Source of the DNA: Typhlomys cinereus
Lineage: Eukaryota > Chordata > Mammalia > Rodentia > Platacanthomyidae
Assembly (NCBI GenBank): GCA_023101885.1
Contig: JALPQD010000044.1
Coordinates: 2,536,514 to 2,600,513, forward strand
Length of the DNA stretch: 64,000 bases
Direction of reading: 5' to 3'
The position numbers and the translations under genes were made by a program. This document shows positions 50,145-64,000 of this stretch, one piece after another (within the stretch, counting starts at the first letter, position 1; the number at the start of each line of letters is the position of its first letter). The notes under the pieces were generated by a model. That model saw nothing but the letters and a program-made list of their open reading frames with translations. It was not told the origin of the DNA and did no database searches.

Positions 50145-50390
50145 CCCCATCCAGTCACTCGATGCCACCCTGTAACCACATCCTTCATTTTAAGATAGAA
50201 CAGTATCCCATTTTGTGTATGAACGAGTTCCTTACCCATTCGTGTCATACAGGACATTTGGATTGCTTTCCTTTTTGGCTGTTGTGAATCATGGTGCTGT
50301 GAACATAGCTGCATGAGTAGCCAAGTTCTACCTTTGGTTCTTTGGGTCTTTAGAAGAGGCTGTTCTGGATTGTATGGTATAGGGAACGTG
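50145..50390 (-). mobile_element. Old L1 3' UTR fragment, antisense
   Basis: AGAACAGTATCCCATTTTG, TTTGGCTGTTGTGAATCATG and CTGTGAACATAGC follow the complement of the L1 3' UTR. Confidence 0.75.
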
Positions 50391-50574
50391 TCAGCACCTG
50401 GGCTATTATGTTTATAAGCTGCGTGAGCCCCACCAAGTGGGATGAACTCAGCCTGGTAGAGTAAGAAAGGGCTGGTGGGAAATTGAATGAAGAATGGTTA
50501 CAAGGGTCCAGGCATCTTTTAGGGAAAGAGAGTAACATCAATACCTCCCCTCTGTCAGATCAGGTGTAATATTC

Positions 50575-50912
50575 TTTTTATTTTGTATTTTATTTTCATG
50601 TGCATGTATGTATGGGGTACATTCATGTGAATGTATGCGTATGTATTTCTCTGTGTGTGTGTGTGTGTGTAGAGGTCTGAGGATGATATTGGGAGACATC
50701 CTCAATCACTCTTCTACCTTATTGGGTCTCTAATTAAAACCAGAGCTTGTCATTTGCTCTGGAGATTCCCGGATTTCATCTCCCATGGTCTGAAATTACA
50801 GGTGGGTCACCACATTCACCCAGCATGTTTTACTTAGGATCTGAGAATCTGAACTCGAGTCCTTTGGCTGGTGTGGCAAGCACTTTGACCACTGACCCAT
50901 CCCTCCAGTCCC
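50575..50912 (-). mobile_element. B3/B4-type SINE, antisense
   Basis: TG tract at 50655-50670, GGTCTCTAATTAAAACCAGAG, GAAATTACAGGTGGGTCACC and GGCAAGCACTTTGACCACTG. Confidence 0.75.
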
Positions 50913-50974
50913 CGGGTGATAATGTTCTTGAGGCTGGTTTACAGGAAGCTTTTGTCTGGAAGCATCTGCAGAGA

Positions 50975-50983
50975 GAGGGGAGA

Positions 50984-51050
<67 letters not shown>
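50975..51050. repeat. (GA)n microsatellite, about 75 bp
   Basis: Nearly uninterrupted GA dinucleotides, one of the longest pure repeats in the window. Confidence 0.97.
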
Positions 51051-51051
<1 letters not shown>

Positions 51052-51977
51052 CAGCCACAGACTTTTTTGCTTCTGACTCTCGACTACCCTCTGACCCCAG
51101 CATGCTGCTCCAGGAAGGGATCCGATTGCAGGTCTCAGGACGATGAGAAGGGTAGTTAGTGAGCCTCTCCTTCTATGTCAAGAGTGCACAGCATCCAGAT
51201 GAAGGTTGGCACATTCTGTGAGCCAGGATCCCAGATGATTCAATTACCACTTTTGATCTCCTCACCTCTTGCAAAAATTCTAGAGTGACCTGATTCTGGG
51301 CTTTTATTTTCATTTCAACTATATATTCCAACCCCATTGTCTAGAGTCAGGTCACAGTGCCTTCCCCAAGTACCTGTGACTTGCTGTGTGACATAGTCAA
51401 TGTCACCAATGTACTGACATTGACCAAAGCACTTTTTCAAAAATGAGTGCTCAGGACAGGAAGGAAGACATGGGTGAGATCATGGCAACTCTGGCAATGG
51501 CGTGTCTGAGCATGCACCAGAAGTCCTGAAATACCCTCGGTGTGATTCCACACCATCTGCAGGCTTCCATGGCCCAGAAAGGAGCCTGTTGATTGCACTT
51601 ACTCCTGTGGTTCCAGGTCCCCTTTTTGCTTAGGGAACTACAGCAGAAATTGTTCAGAACTGGCCATTACAGCCACGAAGTGTAAGGGAAGTGAAGGAGG
51701 TACTGTCTGTGAGGAATTTGCCAGTGGCAGTGGAGAGGGTCGTCCACAGATCAGGCAGGACATCATCAGCAAGAGCTTGGGATGGGAAGGGAGGTAACAG
51801 TCCGAAGAACACGTTCTCCAGGGAGTTCAGGTGTCTTGTGGTAGTTTCCATATTAGATGCAGATCTTCTACTATAAAGTTATTTTTCATTCACACATATT
51901 AATGGAAAAATTAGAAGCAAATCTCTTCCTGAGCCTGTCTTTTCTCAGAAAGGAAAAAGTTCCCCATGTTCTTTGTT

Positions 51978-52177
51978 GTGTGTGTGTGTGTGTGTGTGTG
52001 TGAAGGCACTGTGTATGGATTGCACTACTTCCTTTTTGCTTTGCTTGGAGTTTACCAGGCTCTGCCTTCCAGGGCCTTTTCCACCCAGTGTCTTTACGTG
52101 GCATCCGGGATCTGAACTCAACACCTGCTTTCCATTTGAGACAGAGGCTTAACGCCTGTGCTATCTCTCTAGCCCTC
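51978..52177 (-). mobile_element. Older CA-tail SINE, antisense, short
   Basis: GT run 51979-52002, then GAAGGCACTGTGTATGG and CTTTTTGCTTTGCTTGGAG, ending in head ACAGAGGCTTAACGCC. Confidence 0.8.
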
Positions 52178-52914
52178 TGAGTATTTTTGATTAGCAGTAT
52201 GCCTGAAGAGCTGACTAAACTCCTCTTCCAACTCGTCATGTTGAAATAGATATAAGCTTTAAAAAAAAAAGACAAAAACAAAAAAAAATAGGACATTTTA
52301 AGAACTGAGCTGATAGACAGAAGTTTCAGTATAGCCCTGAAACTGACAGGGCTGGTTTGTTTCAGTAGTCACTCCATGGTTGGCATTCTTGTGTTAGTCC
52401 CAGAGGTGACCAAGGTACCATCTTGGGCGTACCCTGCTTTTGGGAATCTCACTGCATGAAAAAGCCAAGGTTGTCTGGGAAGGATCAATTTATAAGATGC
52501 ATTCTGTATTATTCTTGACATATAATACAAAATCTTTTAACGTTTCAAGATTCTTAATTGTAAAAGCCTTTTCTTTGGATAGAAGCCCTTTAACTAACTA
52601 ACCCTATATTTGTTCTCCCGTTGTGGATTGGGAGTGTGACTGAACTGAATAAAAATGTGGGCTGTCTCTGTCCTCAGTGTATCCATACTGTGAACCTGAT
52701 CTGGAAAGGTTTTCTCATGCATACACTCATGCACCAGGTTTTCTTGCCAGAACCTTACGACACACCAGACCACACACCATTCTGAAATTCCAAAAACTCT
52801 CTGAAGTGCTGGTTTTGTTCAGCAGCACTGATTCTATTTCAATAGCGTGGTGGAGACAGCCCAGAAGTAAATATTCACTTAAGAAAATCTTTTCTTGGGG
52901 GAGGTGGGGGCTGG

Positions 52915-53122
52915 GGGGCTGGAGAGGTGGCTCAGAGGTTAAGTCTCTGTGTTGCAGGCAGAAGGTCCTGAATTCAGATCCTAGACCCCACGTATAGACG
53001 CCGGGTGGAAGCGGGGGCGGCCTGCGTTTCTGGTCCTGTAGGGCGGAGCCTGTGAATCCCGGGGCAGAGTAAACAAGGAGGAGGTGGAGGCGTCCATGGT
53101 GGTTCCCGAATTTGCCCGTGGT

Positions 53123-53153
<31 letters not shown>

Positions 53154-53239
53154 GCGCGCGCGCGCGTACATACATACACACATGTGCGCGCAAGCACACA
53201 CACATGCACAATTGAATAAATAAAAAAAATTTTTAAAAA
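52915..53239 (+). mobile_element. Young CA-tail SINE just upstream of exon 2
   Basis: Full-length copy ending AATTGAATAAATAAAAAAAA. The tail is (CA)n followed directly by (CG)n at about 53126-53166. It ends about 115 bp before the exon 2 acceptor. Flanks AAGAAAATCTTTTC and AAGAAAGCTTTTC may be a decayed target duplication. Confidence 0.9.
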
Positions 53240-53275
53240 AGAAAGCTTTTCACGTCCACCAGAGTGCTTTGTTGA

Positions 53276-53587
<312 letters not shown>

Positions 53588-53724
53588 TGAGAGCCTGAAT
53601 TGTCCTTCTGATCTATAGAGAGGGGCTTCTTACTCTGCTATCTATGCCTTAATAAGAGAAGCCATACATGAGTCACCACCAATATGATAGTCTTTTTTAT
53701 AAAGTCCTGTTGCTACTCAGCTGG

Positions 53725-53825
53725 ACATGGAAACACATGTCTGCTATCCTAGCACTTGGGAGGCTGAGGCAGAAGTTTGTGAAGGCAAGGCTAGTCTGGG
53801 TTATACAGTGAGACCAAAAAAAAAT
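53725..53825 (+). mobile_element. B1 SINE in intron 2
   Basis: GGACATGGAAACACATGTCTG, AGCACTTGGGAGGCTGAGGC and GTTATACAGTGAGACC; it fills a quarter of the 392 bp intron 2. Confidence 0.85.
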
Positions 53826-53874
53826 CCTGGGTCATTGTGTGTCAGGGGCAGCATGCAGGAGTGTTGATTGATGA

Positions 53875-54177
<303 letters not shown>

Positions 54178-54664
54178 TGATGACTTTGCAGATCTGGCCT
54201 CAGGTCTGGGCATAGAGACCTCGGTGCTCTGGGTCATGTCAGTGGTGAGCTGTGTCACTTCATGTGACTGATTTCCAGCTCTCTGAATCAGTTACCGTAT
54301 CGATAAAACAAACAGCTTAGGTTAGCAGACCTGTCATTCTGATTTTGTTGAGTTCCTACTATGTGTCAAGCTCTTTCTATGCCTTGTTCCATTTCCCAGA
54401 GGACCTGTGAGAATAGTTTTCTCACTTCCATGTTTACTGAGGGAGAAACAAAGACTGAGAAAAGTCATGAGTGGTGAAACCAGGACTCATTAAACTTCCT
54501 GTGAGGTTTTCAGTCTTTCCCCTTCTTCAGCATTCAGTCAACTCATTCAGATTGTTTGTTCAGGCTATGTTAAAACTCCCTGAAAAGGCAGCTGTGGTTA
54601 ATATTTTGTTGTTGTATGTTCAAGTATTGTTGTAATTGGTGGAATTAGTGCTTATGAGCTGCTA

Positions 54665-54935
54665 TTAATGTGGTTGAGGAGATGGCTTAGTGGGGGTAAA
54701 GTGCTTGTCACATAAGCATTAAGACTGGAGTTCGAAACTCCAGAACCTACATAAAGGCTGAGCAGGCATGGTTGCTGCCTGTAATCCCAGCAAAGACAGC
54801 AGACTACTGGACTAGTCAGTATTGGTGAGCTGTGGGCTCAAGGTGAGATACATTGTCCATCTGTGGCCTACACGAGCACACCCAAACATACATGCACACA
54901 GACAAGCACATGCACATGTACACCACACACGCATG
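54665..54935 (+). mobile_element. B3/B4-type SINE in intron 3
   Basis: GAGGAGATGGCTTAGTGGGGG head, CTGGAGTTCGAAACTCCAG, CCTGTAATCCCAGCAAAGAC and a CA-rich tail. Confidence 0.75.
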
Positions 54936-55597
54936 CAGGAGCCTCCAAATTCATGTTAGTACAATGAGCATGAGAAGGGCATCGCTGTGGTCTGCAGTTG
55001 GCTTGGCTCGACTTGAACTCTTGGGGAGTGCACCTTTCATACTAACCTCCCCCTCAGGGGCTCGCAGCTGCATCCTCACAAGCATAAAGCAATATATCTG
55101 AATATCTTCAAGGCATTTCTGAGGTTCAGAAAACAATATTGGAGAGATTGATAATCTCTTCATGCACTTTGTCCCAAACCCCCTAGAGATTCTATAGTAA
55201 GGGTAATGATACAGATTCTTAAGTTGTTCCCACTGGCAAATCCAGTCAAATTCTATTTCATTAAGAAAACTTTTTTTTTCTGCTTTACCATTAGGTCTCA
55301 ATGATAACAGATCTAGAATGAGAAAACTAAAGAAAAGGCAACATGATTTTTTTCTCTTATTCCTGACTCCAAAACAAGTGATACAGGGATGTTTAGTGAC
55401 TTCAGGTGGTGGCATCCAGCGTCCATTGAAAACCTATGTGTCCCCTGCAGTGTGCAGACGAGTTCCTTACCTTTCAGATTTTTAAAATGGAACTGATAAT
55501 GTTGGTGTCCAAGGAAAATTGTTAACATTGACAAAGGTGTAACAGCTCTGTTACATTGGAGCTTCTTAACAATATCCTTTTGAAATAGTTGCTGCTA

Positions 55598-55830
55598 GGG
55601 CTGGGGAGATGGCTCAGAGTCTAAAGCCTTTGCCCTGGAAACAAAAGGACTTGATTTCTGATTCCCAGATCCTGTTAAAAATACCCTGTAGACCCAGTAG
55701 ATATGGTGGTGGCCTGCAATTCCAACCCTGGAAGGCAGAGACTAGGAAACCCCAGAACAATGCACTAAAGAGGTAGAGTAATCTGATGTCACCGTTGGGC
55801 CTTCATAGGTACACCCATTCAACAGACACA

Positions 55831-55876
<46 letters not shown>

Positions 55877-55895
55877 ATGGTAATACACACCAAAA
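55598..55895 (+). mobile_element. Older CA-tail SINE in intron 3
   Basis: GGGCTGGGGAGATGGCTCAG head, GAACAATGCACTAAAGAGG body, and pure (CA)n at 55828-55875. It ends about 80 bp before the exon 4 acceptor. Confidence 0.85.
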
Positions 55896-55958
55896 AAATA
55901 ACTATTGTAAGTTTACAGGAATGTAATTATTTTGTCATATAATGTTCTGTTTTCTTAA

Positions 55959-56159
<201 letters not shown>

Positions 56160-57689
56160 TGATGCTTGTGCAGCACCTGCTCCCAACTCTGATGTTCAGT
56201 CGTTTTAGAACCCTCTCAGAGCAATGTGCACACAGACTAAAAGATTACGTGTAGGCACGTAAGATGGCAGAGACATTTCTCGTAGTAAACTAGTGGGAAG
56301 GGCAGTGTTTCCACACCAACCCTAGGTGTCGAGTCTCATGCAGCTGTTGTGAACACTTTCTGTTCCTCTCTGATCACTCACATTCTTTCTGTGCACCCCC
56401 ATATATTGGCTCTCTAGCTTCAGGGATCATGCTCTTGAGCCCTACATCCCCCTCGCCTGCCCCCAAATGCTGCTTTTCTTAGATGAGGACAAGGGCAAGC
56501 TTGTCACTCACAATAGGATGCATAACTCCCTCTTCTTCCTCTGTGGGCGGTTGTGACCAGGCCAGTAGAGACAGGCATAACTATGAACTGGAGCCATGGG
56601 GTTTTCTCCTACAGAGAACACAGGAATCATTGAGTACTTGTGTTATCTCTGTTTTGCAGTAACTTAAAATTTTAGAATCTCTGGAGCGATAGGGGTTCTC
56701 CCTTGTGTGGAACCCACACACGTGACTGGTGCGGGAAGACTTTCGTGACTGTGGCTGGACTTGTTTGGTAGTGCTAGGCGGGGAGCAGACCTTAGTGAGA
56801 AAGTCGTCTGGTAGGTCGGGGTCTTCCATCCCCAGAACATCTCCCCTTTGGGTCTTTTCTAGCTCTCTGGGGCTTCAGAGATTCAGTCTACTTTCTCCTT
56901 CATGTGAAACAATTGCATCATCTTCAGTCAGTCAGCAGACACGAGTACCTCACACTTGTAGGCTTGTGGAATGAGCAGGCACTGAGTAGATGACTTCTTC
57001 AAGGCTGTGATACCTGGGCAGGTGAAGTGGGTATTGAATTCACGGTTGGGTAGTTTCATGTATTCTCTCTGGGCTGTGAAAGAAGGTTGAGTAGGAACAT
57101 CAAGAAACTTCCTGGAAGAAGTGGAAGCCGGCTGGGCTTTTGTGAAAGAGCCACAGTAATAGAACAGCTGTTGCTCCCTGTGCTGTGGTGGCTAAGGCAC
57201 AGGCACACAGGTTCACAAGAGGGGTCCCACTGGAGGACAAGGAAGCAGCCTGGCTGGAGAGAGGGTGGGTATGTGTGATGGGGACAGGAAGTGGACTAAT
57301 CCCCAGGCCTTTTGGTGCTCCTCGCAGTCCTCCCCTCAGTACTCCTCATTCTCCTTGTCTGCATCCTCTCAGCTCTGACCGCTTGGACCACATTGGGTGG
57401 CATGTGTTGGTGGCCTGCTTAACACGTTTCCCTGTAGGAGACACACACCCTGTGCCGTTTTCTGGGGCTTATCTCAGGTCTAGTTGCTTCCACAATGAGA
57501 ACAAGGAAGCTAGCTACATCTCAGCCATTCTCAGCACACCAGAGATAAGTGTTCCTGGTAGTCCCTGTTTGTTGTCACTGGACTTTGGTCGTTTATTATT
57601 AGTTTGATCTAGAGCCTACCTCTTGCTGTCAAAGTTTGCATTACCAATCTTCATTTCAGAAACCGATTTCTTTCTGTTTTTGCGTGCGT

Positions 57690-57925
57690 GCGTGTGTATG
57701 CACACGCGCGCGTATACCTGTAGAGGTAACTTTGGAAATCATCCTGGACTGCACTACCTTCTTTTTGCTTTGTTCTGGGATTTTCCAGGCTTCACCTTCC
57801 AAGAGCTGGAAGTCAAGCCTCAGCCATTTCCACCAGCCATTGTGTGGGATCTTGGATCTGATGTCAGGTCCTTCTGCTTTCAAGGCAGAGGCCTACTCCT
57901 GAGCTATCTCTGCTCAGTCCCCCAA
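57690..57925 (-). mobile_element. Older CA-tail SINE in intron 4, antisense
   Basis: GTGCGTGCGTGTGTATGC start, ATCATCCTGGACTGCACTACC body and AAGGCAGAGGCCTACTCC head. Confidence 0.75.
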
Positions 57926-58336
57926 AACTGATTTCTTACCGGTTCTGGTCTCAACTCTTGATGTATCTAACTCACAAATATTTTTATTAATTCTGGGAAG
58001 GACTGGAGGAACAGAAAGACATGGTATCTTTCCAGAATTATCCAGGCAGAGATTGGCAACATGTGGGGTTTAAATGAAGCCCTGAACTGTCCTGCCTGTG
58101 GGCGTTTCAGGGGGACTAATGGAGAAAGGGTTGAGAAGCATCTGACTGGAGCGGGTGCAGGTGGTCGCAGGTGGTCAGCTCCCTTCCTGCTCCCCAACTT
58201 TTCCTTCATGAGCTGGCTCTACTTTTTCCATCTAACCCTCCATTACTCCTTTCATAGAACCTTCCACCGGTGTCAGACTTCCCTGTGCTAGCCCCTGAAC
58301 ATAGTGCACGTTCCCTCTGTCACTCATATCATCTGA

Positions 58337-58663
<327 letters not shown>

Positions 58664-58754
58664 TAAGGGGGGAATTTTCTACCAGGCCCTAAGAGGATCA
58701 TGAGCAGGTGTCAAGAACCAAATGATTAAAAGACACTCCCTTTTCTATCTTCAT

Positions 58755-59102
58755 ATGTATGTGTGTGGTGGGGGTATCATTGCGCGAGTGCGTGTGTGTG
58801 TGGGTGTGTGTGTGTGTGTGTGTACATGTATATAGAGGCCTATTTGATATCTAAAATCACCCTCAGTTGTTTTTCACCTTCTTTTTGAGACAGGGTCTCT
58901 AATCAGACCCAGAGCTTGTTGATAGGACTACTCTTGCCAGCCAGCTTGCTCTGAGGATGCTCTGTCTCTATCTTCTGAGGCTGGAGTTGCAGGCAGATTG
59001 CCACCCTTACCTAGCATTTTTACTTACAACTTGGGGGATCTGAACTCGACTTCTTTTGCTTGTATGGCAAACGCTTTAGCTGCTGAGCCATCTTCCCAGA
59101 CC
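58755..59102 (-). mobile_element. B3/B4-type SINE in intron 5, antisense
   Basis: TG tract, TTGAGACAGGGTCTCTAATC, GGCTGGAGTTGCAGGCAG and AACGCTTTAGCTGCTGAGCC. Confidence 0.8.
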
Positions 59103-59654
59103 TTAAAAGGCTCTTTTGAACAGAAACAGTACTCTTTGAAATGTAGCTCATACTTTTATTTTTAAGCATTCATGTTTGCTAAGAGTGGCAAGATTATTAG
59201 GTCCCAGTTATAAGATAGTAACTGGTACTTCATAAACTGGTCGAGTATTGAATCCCTATTCCAAGGTAGGTTTTCTGTTTCAACCTGCAATGAACAATTT
59301 ATTTAATCTCTAGGAAAGATTGTGGCTTTCTAATATGTCTACCATTAGTTCACATAACAAAATTGCAGTTCAGTAGTTTCTGTGAAGACTGTGTTGAGAG
59401 AATGAATGTTTTTTTCTTTCTCTACCATGACTCCTTTCGTATCTAAAGTGCTCACTTACATTAGCGACCATGGAAAGACAAAGAAGGATGCATCTTAGGT
59501 ATATATCTCTAACATATCACAGACAGTAAATGCTATACGTATTTATTACATTGAAATTTCATTTTGTTACTATTTTTTAATCAGCTAAAAGCTAATTCTT
59601 GAGAAACAATTTTTCCTACCTTTGAAAATTTGAGAAAATTAAAAGTGTCCATAG

Positions 59655-59896
59655 CAGATATCCTTTTGTGTGTATATGTTTGTGTCAGAGGTCATTTAAG
59701 TATGTGTATGCCTGTGGAGGCCCAAGATGATACCAGGAATCATCGTGGATTTCTCTACCTCCTTTTGCTTTGTTCTGGGGTTTCCCAGGTCTCTACCATA
59801 TCTGCCTGGCATTTTTATGTAGGATCTAGGATCAGAACTTGGGTCCTTTTGCCTGTGAGGCAAAGGCTTTAGCCCCCCAGCTATCTCTCCAGTCCT
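59655..59896 (-). mobile_element. Older CA-tail SINE in intron 5, antisense
   Basis: GTATGCCTGTGGAGGCCC, CTTTTGCTTTGTTCTGGGG and GTGAGGCAAAGGCTTTAGCC. Little TG tail remains. Confidence 0.8.
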
Positions 59897-60396
59897 AGCA
59901 GACATCATTTTACAGTGCATCTTTCTGATGGTGTGCATGCTGGGAAGGACGCCTTGCATTCTCAGAGGCTTAAGGGAAATTGTGTTTTGAGTGTGTGGAA
60001 GGAGTGAAGGTGGTCTGTTGTGTTGGATGAGATACAAATGCAGAGGCCAAAGGTTAGAAGCCCTTCCTTAAAGAAGGCTCCTTTGTTCCTGGAAGGATGC
60101 AGGTCGGCCTGTCAAACTGTGTTAACAGCTGACGTTTCCTCTCTGTACATCCTTTCTTTTCCTCTGGGAGAGACATGATTGGTTGCAGGGTTTGGGAAAG
60201 GGCTAAGAGGTTAAAGTTGGCTGGAAGAGAACAGAAGGTTTAACTCAAAAGGAGTTTGTTGGCACTTTAATTGAAACCAGTTTTAACTCTTGTATGTGGA
60301 GATGCCGTTGGCCCAGCAGTACTGTGCAGTGTTGAAAACTTAGTATGAATAAAGGTATCCATTTTAGATTTTGTGAACTAGTTTGCCATACTTTGA

Positions 60397-60570
<174 letters not shown>

Positions 60571-60964
60571 TAGGTCTCTGCCTTCCCCTTCACCTGTCTG
60601 CCTTGAATCACCCTGTTGGTCACCAAGCCCTCTACCTGGACCCTGCTTCTGGCCCAGTGTGGCGGCTGCTGCAGCGTGTGCTCTGGTTTCTCAAATGAGA
60701 GAACAAGTGGGTGTTTTCAGGATTTGCGCTCTCCTGAACTCCCTCACATCCTGCTTGCCTCCACGCCACTCACCACGCTGGATCCTGACAGACCATCTGT
60801 CTAACTGGCTTCCACCTAGGCTATGCACGTCCATAAAGAAAACACCATCTTTTTCACTAGCCTAGATTCAGCATGAGGGTTTTATAAATTTCACAATTTT
60901 TTTAAAAAAATGAATGAATGGTTGAATATTAGTGAATAAATGAACGGATGGTACTTTCTTTTTC

Positions 60965-61262
60965 TTTTTTTTTTTTTTTTTTTTTTTTATGTATAGGCCT
61001 GGATGTATATGTGTGTATGGGTGTATGTAGGCACTGTATATATGCCTTTTGAGGCCCAAAGGTGACTTTGAGAATCATCCTGGATTGTTCTACCTCCTTA
61101 TGGCTTTGCTCTGGGGTTTCCCAGACTCCACTTTCTGAGACCAGGATTGAGGGCTGCTGCTATTTCTGCCTGGCATTTTTACATGGAATCTGAGGGAGCC
61201 AAACTCAGGTACTTTTGCTTAGAAGGCAAAGACTTTAACTCCTGAGCCATCTCTCCAGCCCC
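60965..61262 (-). mobile_element. Older CA-tail SINE in intron 6, antisense
   Basis: T run 60966-60988, GTATGTAGGCACTGTATATATG, CTTATGGCTTTGCTCTGGGG and AACTCCTGAGCCATCTCTCC. Confidence 0.85.
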
Positions 61263-61264
61263 CG

Positions 61265-62440
61265 GTACCTCCTTTGTACTCAAGACTTGGCAAGAGCTCA
61301 ATCTTTTAGCATTGTGCATAGACTGAGTGGAAGAACAGCTTGAAGTAACTTTAGTATTCCTCAAACACAGCGATTCCTCATTGTCCACAATCAGAATTAG
61401 AAAATTCAAACATGTAAAGTAGAAAAGAAAATTTCCATTTAGGGTTTTTATAATAGAAAGAAGTCAGTGACAAATAGTAATATTTTCACACTCAACTGCA
61501 TATGCTTGTCTCCTTATATTTTTATTATTTATAAAGTTTGGGTTATAAAAGCACATGTGAAACAATTAAGAACTAAAAAGTAATATATAACAGGGAAATG
61601 TTTTTATAACATGTCAGGTGCTGAGGAACTTTTTTCTGAATGAATGGTAAAGAATAATTAAGTATAAAGTGATGACCAGAGAGGAAAGAAGAATGTACTC
61701 CTCAAGACACTGATGATAGTAGCTAATCTTTATCGAATATTATCCTGTCTTAGGCACTAAACACTTCACATGCTTGATTAAGTCATTATATTCTCATCAT
61801 TACATGCTTGTGGATGAGCCCATTTTGTTGGTGTGTGCCAAAGAAGTTATCCAAGCTAGTAACTGGCTGAGCAGGATGTGGACCCAGAGCCTCAGCTCCC
61901 AATCATTTCCTTTTAAAGAAATGATCGTCACAGAGCCACTGCCAATTTCAGTGAATCAGCAAAGAATGACTGATGCTCAGACAGTGGACTTGCTGCTTTT
62001 TATGTTGTCCATCTCCTGATCCTCGCTGTAATCCTTACTTCAAGGAATTGTTTAGGACCCCAACTAAACTAGAGCAGGAATTAGAAGCCAGCGCTTCTGC
62101 CTCCAGACTGTCTATCTGTAGCTGAGAGTTAGTTGGTAGCCACAGTATGGTGCAAGGCACCTGGGCTCTGAAACACCTTCTGTATCATTCAGCAAAGTGT
62201 TCAGTTTTCGGGAAAATTGATAACCTGTGTAGACCCCCCTGAAGCATCTTATATGCAAATAAAAGTCCTTTCACCGTTTCCACAGTCGTAAGTGGGTTTT
62301 CCTTCAGTGTTGAGATCCAGACCTGATGTGGCTTTGCTTACAAGAAGGTGGCAAATGCCAATCTCAAGGACAAGGTGCATAAAACCTGGCAGGTAGCTTT
62401 GCCTGCTCAAAGGAAGGGAATTTGTTATTTTTTAAGAAGT
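61265..62440. other. PGM1 intron 6, unique stretch
   Basis: No repeat or exon recognised. Confidence 0.4.
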
Positions 62441-62444
62441 CACT

Positions 62445-62810
62445 CACTCTGGGGGCTGTGGTGACAGCTCAGCAGTTAAAGTCCTTGCCACAGAAGCAAA
62501 AGGACCAGAGTTCAGATCCCCAGATCCCACGTAAAGCTGCAAACAGGCGTGGTGGTCTGCCTATATTTCCAGCCCTAAAATTCCTATTTTGCCAGGGAAT
62601 CCCCAAAGCAAGTTGTAGCCAGACTGGCCCTATCAGCAAGCTTTCTGTTTAGACACCCAGCTCCAAAACAGTCAAGTGGAAGAGCAATTAAGGATGATTC
62701 CTAATATTAACCTCAGGCCTCTACATACACATGAAGCCACCCACAAGCAAGCACATATGTACACATACATTCATGCCATGCACACATGCATGGAGAATGG
62801 GGGGGGGGGT
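62445..62810 (+). mobile_element. Older CA-tail SINE in intron 6, rearranged
   Basis: GGGGGCTGTGGTGACAGCTCAG head, GGACCAGAGTTCAGATCCCC B box, an unusual body, a short CA-rich tail and a G run at 62800. Confidence 0.65.
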
Positions 62811-63529
62811 CACTCAAAGGTTCTATCTTTATTTTTTATTGGTCCTGGGTTATATATGACGACATTCCCTTCCCGTGAGCTCTACCTGCAGTGCCTTCCA
62901 ACAGCTTTAAGTAGTTTTTTTGTTTGTTTTTTTTTTTTTTTAGAAGAAGGACTGCTCACCAGAGTAGGTGAAAACCCTACAGTGCACTAGCCCTAGTGGG
63001 CTTCTGGTGAGATTAAAAGGAACATTGGCTGGGATCTGAGTACCAGGCTGTGGATTACAGATTGTGTGACTTTGGTCTTGTCTGGACTCTTTTCCTCTGT
63101 CTGTAAATCCTGACTTCTCAGACCCAGTGTTTATGATCCTGTGATTATAATGAGTACCATCAAAAGCATCATGCTTTTGTTCTTTATAGAATGGTGGTCA
63201 GTGTATTCTATACTCAAATGTGGGTTTCCACATCCTCCCCAGATCCCAAACAGCGCTGTATATTTTACCACTGCTAGCTTCTGAAATAGTAAACTCTGAT
63301 CTGAATTAATTCGTTCTTCTTCCTTGTCTCCCCTTTCCCCCCTGAATCCATACAGAAGAGCGCATTGTGTCCAAGTTTTCTTTAATAATTTTCCACCAAC
63401 CTTAGAATTATGTCTTCCTCTGAGCAATGCTAAATGGGACCCTTGATGACAATAATGGTGCCCCTTTCTCTCCCGCCCATGTCCCACTCACAGTCCTGCT
63501 GGGATATAACTTTGATTTCATGCCTTTGA

Positions 63530-64000
<471 letters not shown>

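Noticed and set aside
50975..51050. CRISPR-like or minisatellite array
   Set aside because: It is a plain GA dinucleotide repeat without spacers; no CRISPR array is expected or seen in this eukaryotic DNA.

Overview
The window is nuclear DNA from a mammal, almost certainly a rodent. The evidence is a spliced vertebrate gene, several B1 (7SL-derived) SINEs, B3-like SINEs, many tRNA-derived SINEs of B2-superfamily architecture, and old L1 fragments. The youngest SINE family has an A-box/B-box head, a roughly 200 bp body, a long CA tail and ends in AATTGAATAAATAA. It resembles what I remember of the Dip SINEs of jerboas (Dipodidae). That species hint is an inference and needs a library search.

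The only gene I can support is PGM1 (phosphoglucomutase 1) on the + strand. It has a CpG-island promoter with exon 1 (21229-21474), an alternative first exon 1B (46909-47208), and shared exons 2 to 7 (53357-63647). The last exons, which encode the C-terminal third, lie beyond the right edge. All splice phases join cleanly to give residues 1-381 of a protein expected to be about 562 aa (or the 18-residue longer isoform from exon 1B). The active-site Ser117 loop is in exon 2, the metal loop Asp288/290/292 spans the exon 5-6 junction, and the sugar-binding loop with Glu376/Ser378 is in exon 7. Intron 3 appears to use a GC-AG splice pair.

Positions 1 to about 20900 are intergenic and repeat-rich. 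Two antisense L1 bodies (about 3735-7740 and 8540-11360) act as landing sites for later insertions: B3 and B1 SINEs, CA-tail SINEs, an unidentified insert of about 335 bp, and two copies of what looks like a younger L1 3' end. One of those two copies is fused to a full-length 107 nt U6 snRNA sequence, forming a U6-chimera retropseudogene. Positions 21475-53356 are the 32 kb first intron of the exon 1 transcript. It contains more SINEs, tandem mid-repetitive elements, a 240 bp polypyrimidine tract, a second small U6 5'-end relic with a poly(A) tail, and unique CpG-retaining blocks that could be enhancers. Positions 53357-64000 hold the compact exon 2-7 region with SINEs in every longer intron.

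No prokaryotic-type system, CRISPR array, intact mobile element or new protein-coding gene was found. The most unusual items are the U6-L1 chimera, the second U6 relic, the GC-AG intron, and a strong-context upstream ORF that stops one codon before the exon 1B start. Repeat family names are from memory and boundaries are approximate unless target-site duplications are given.
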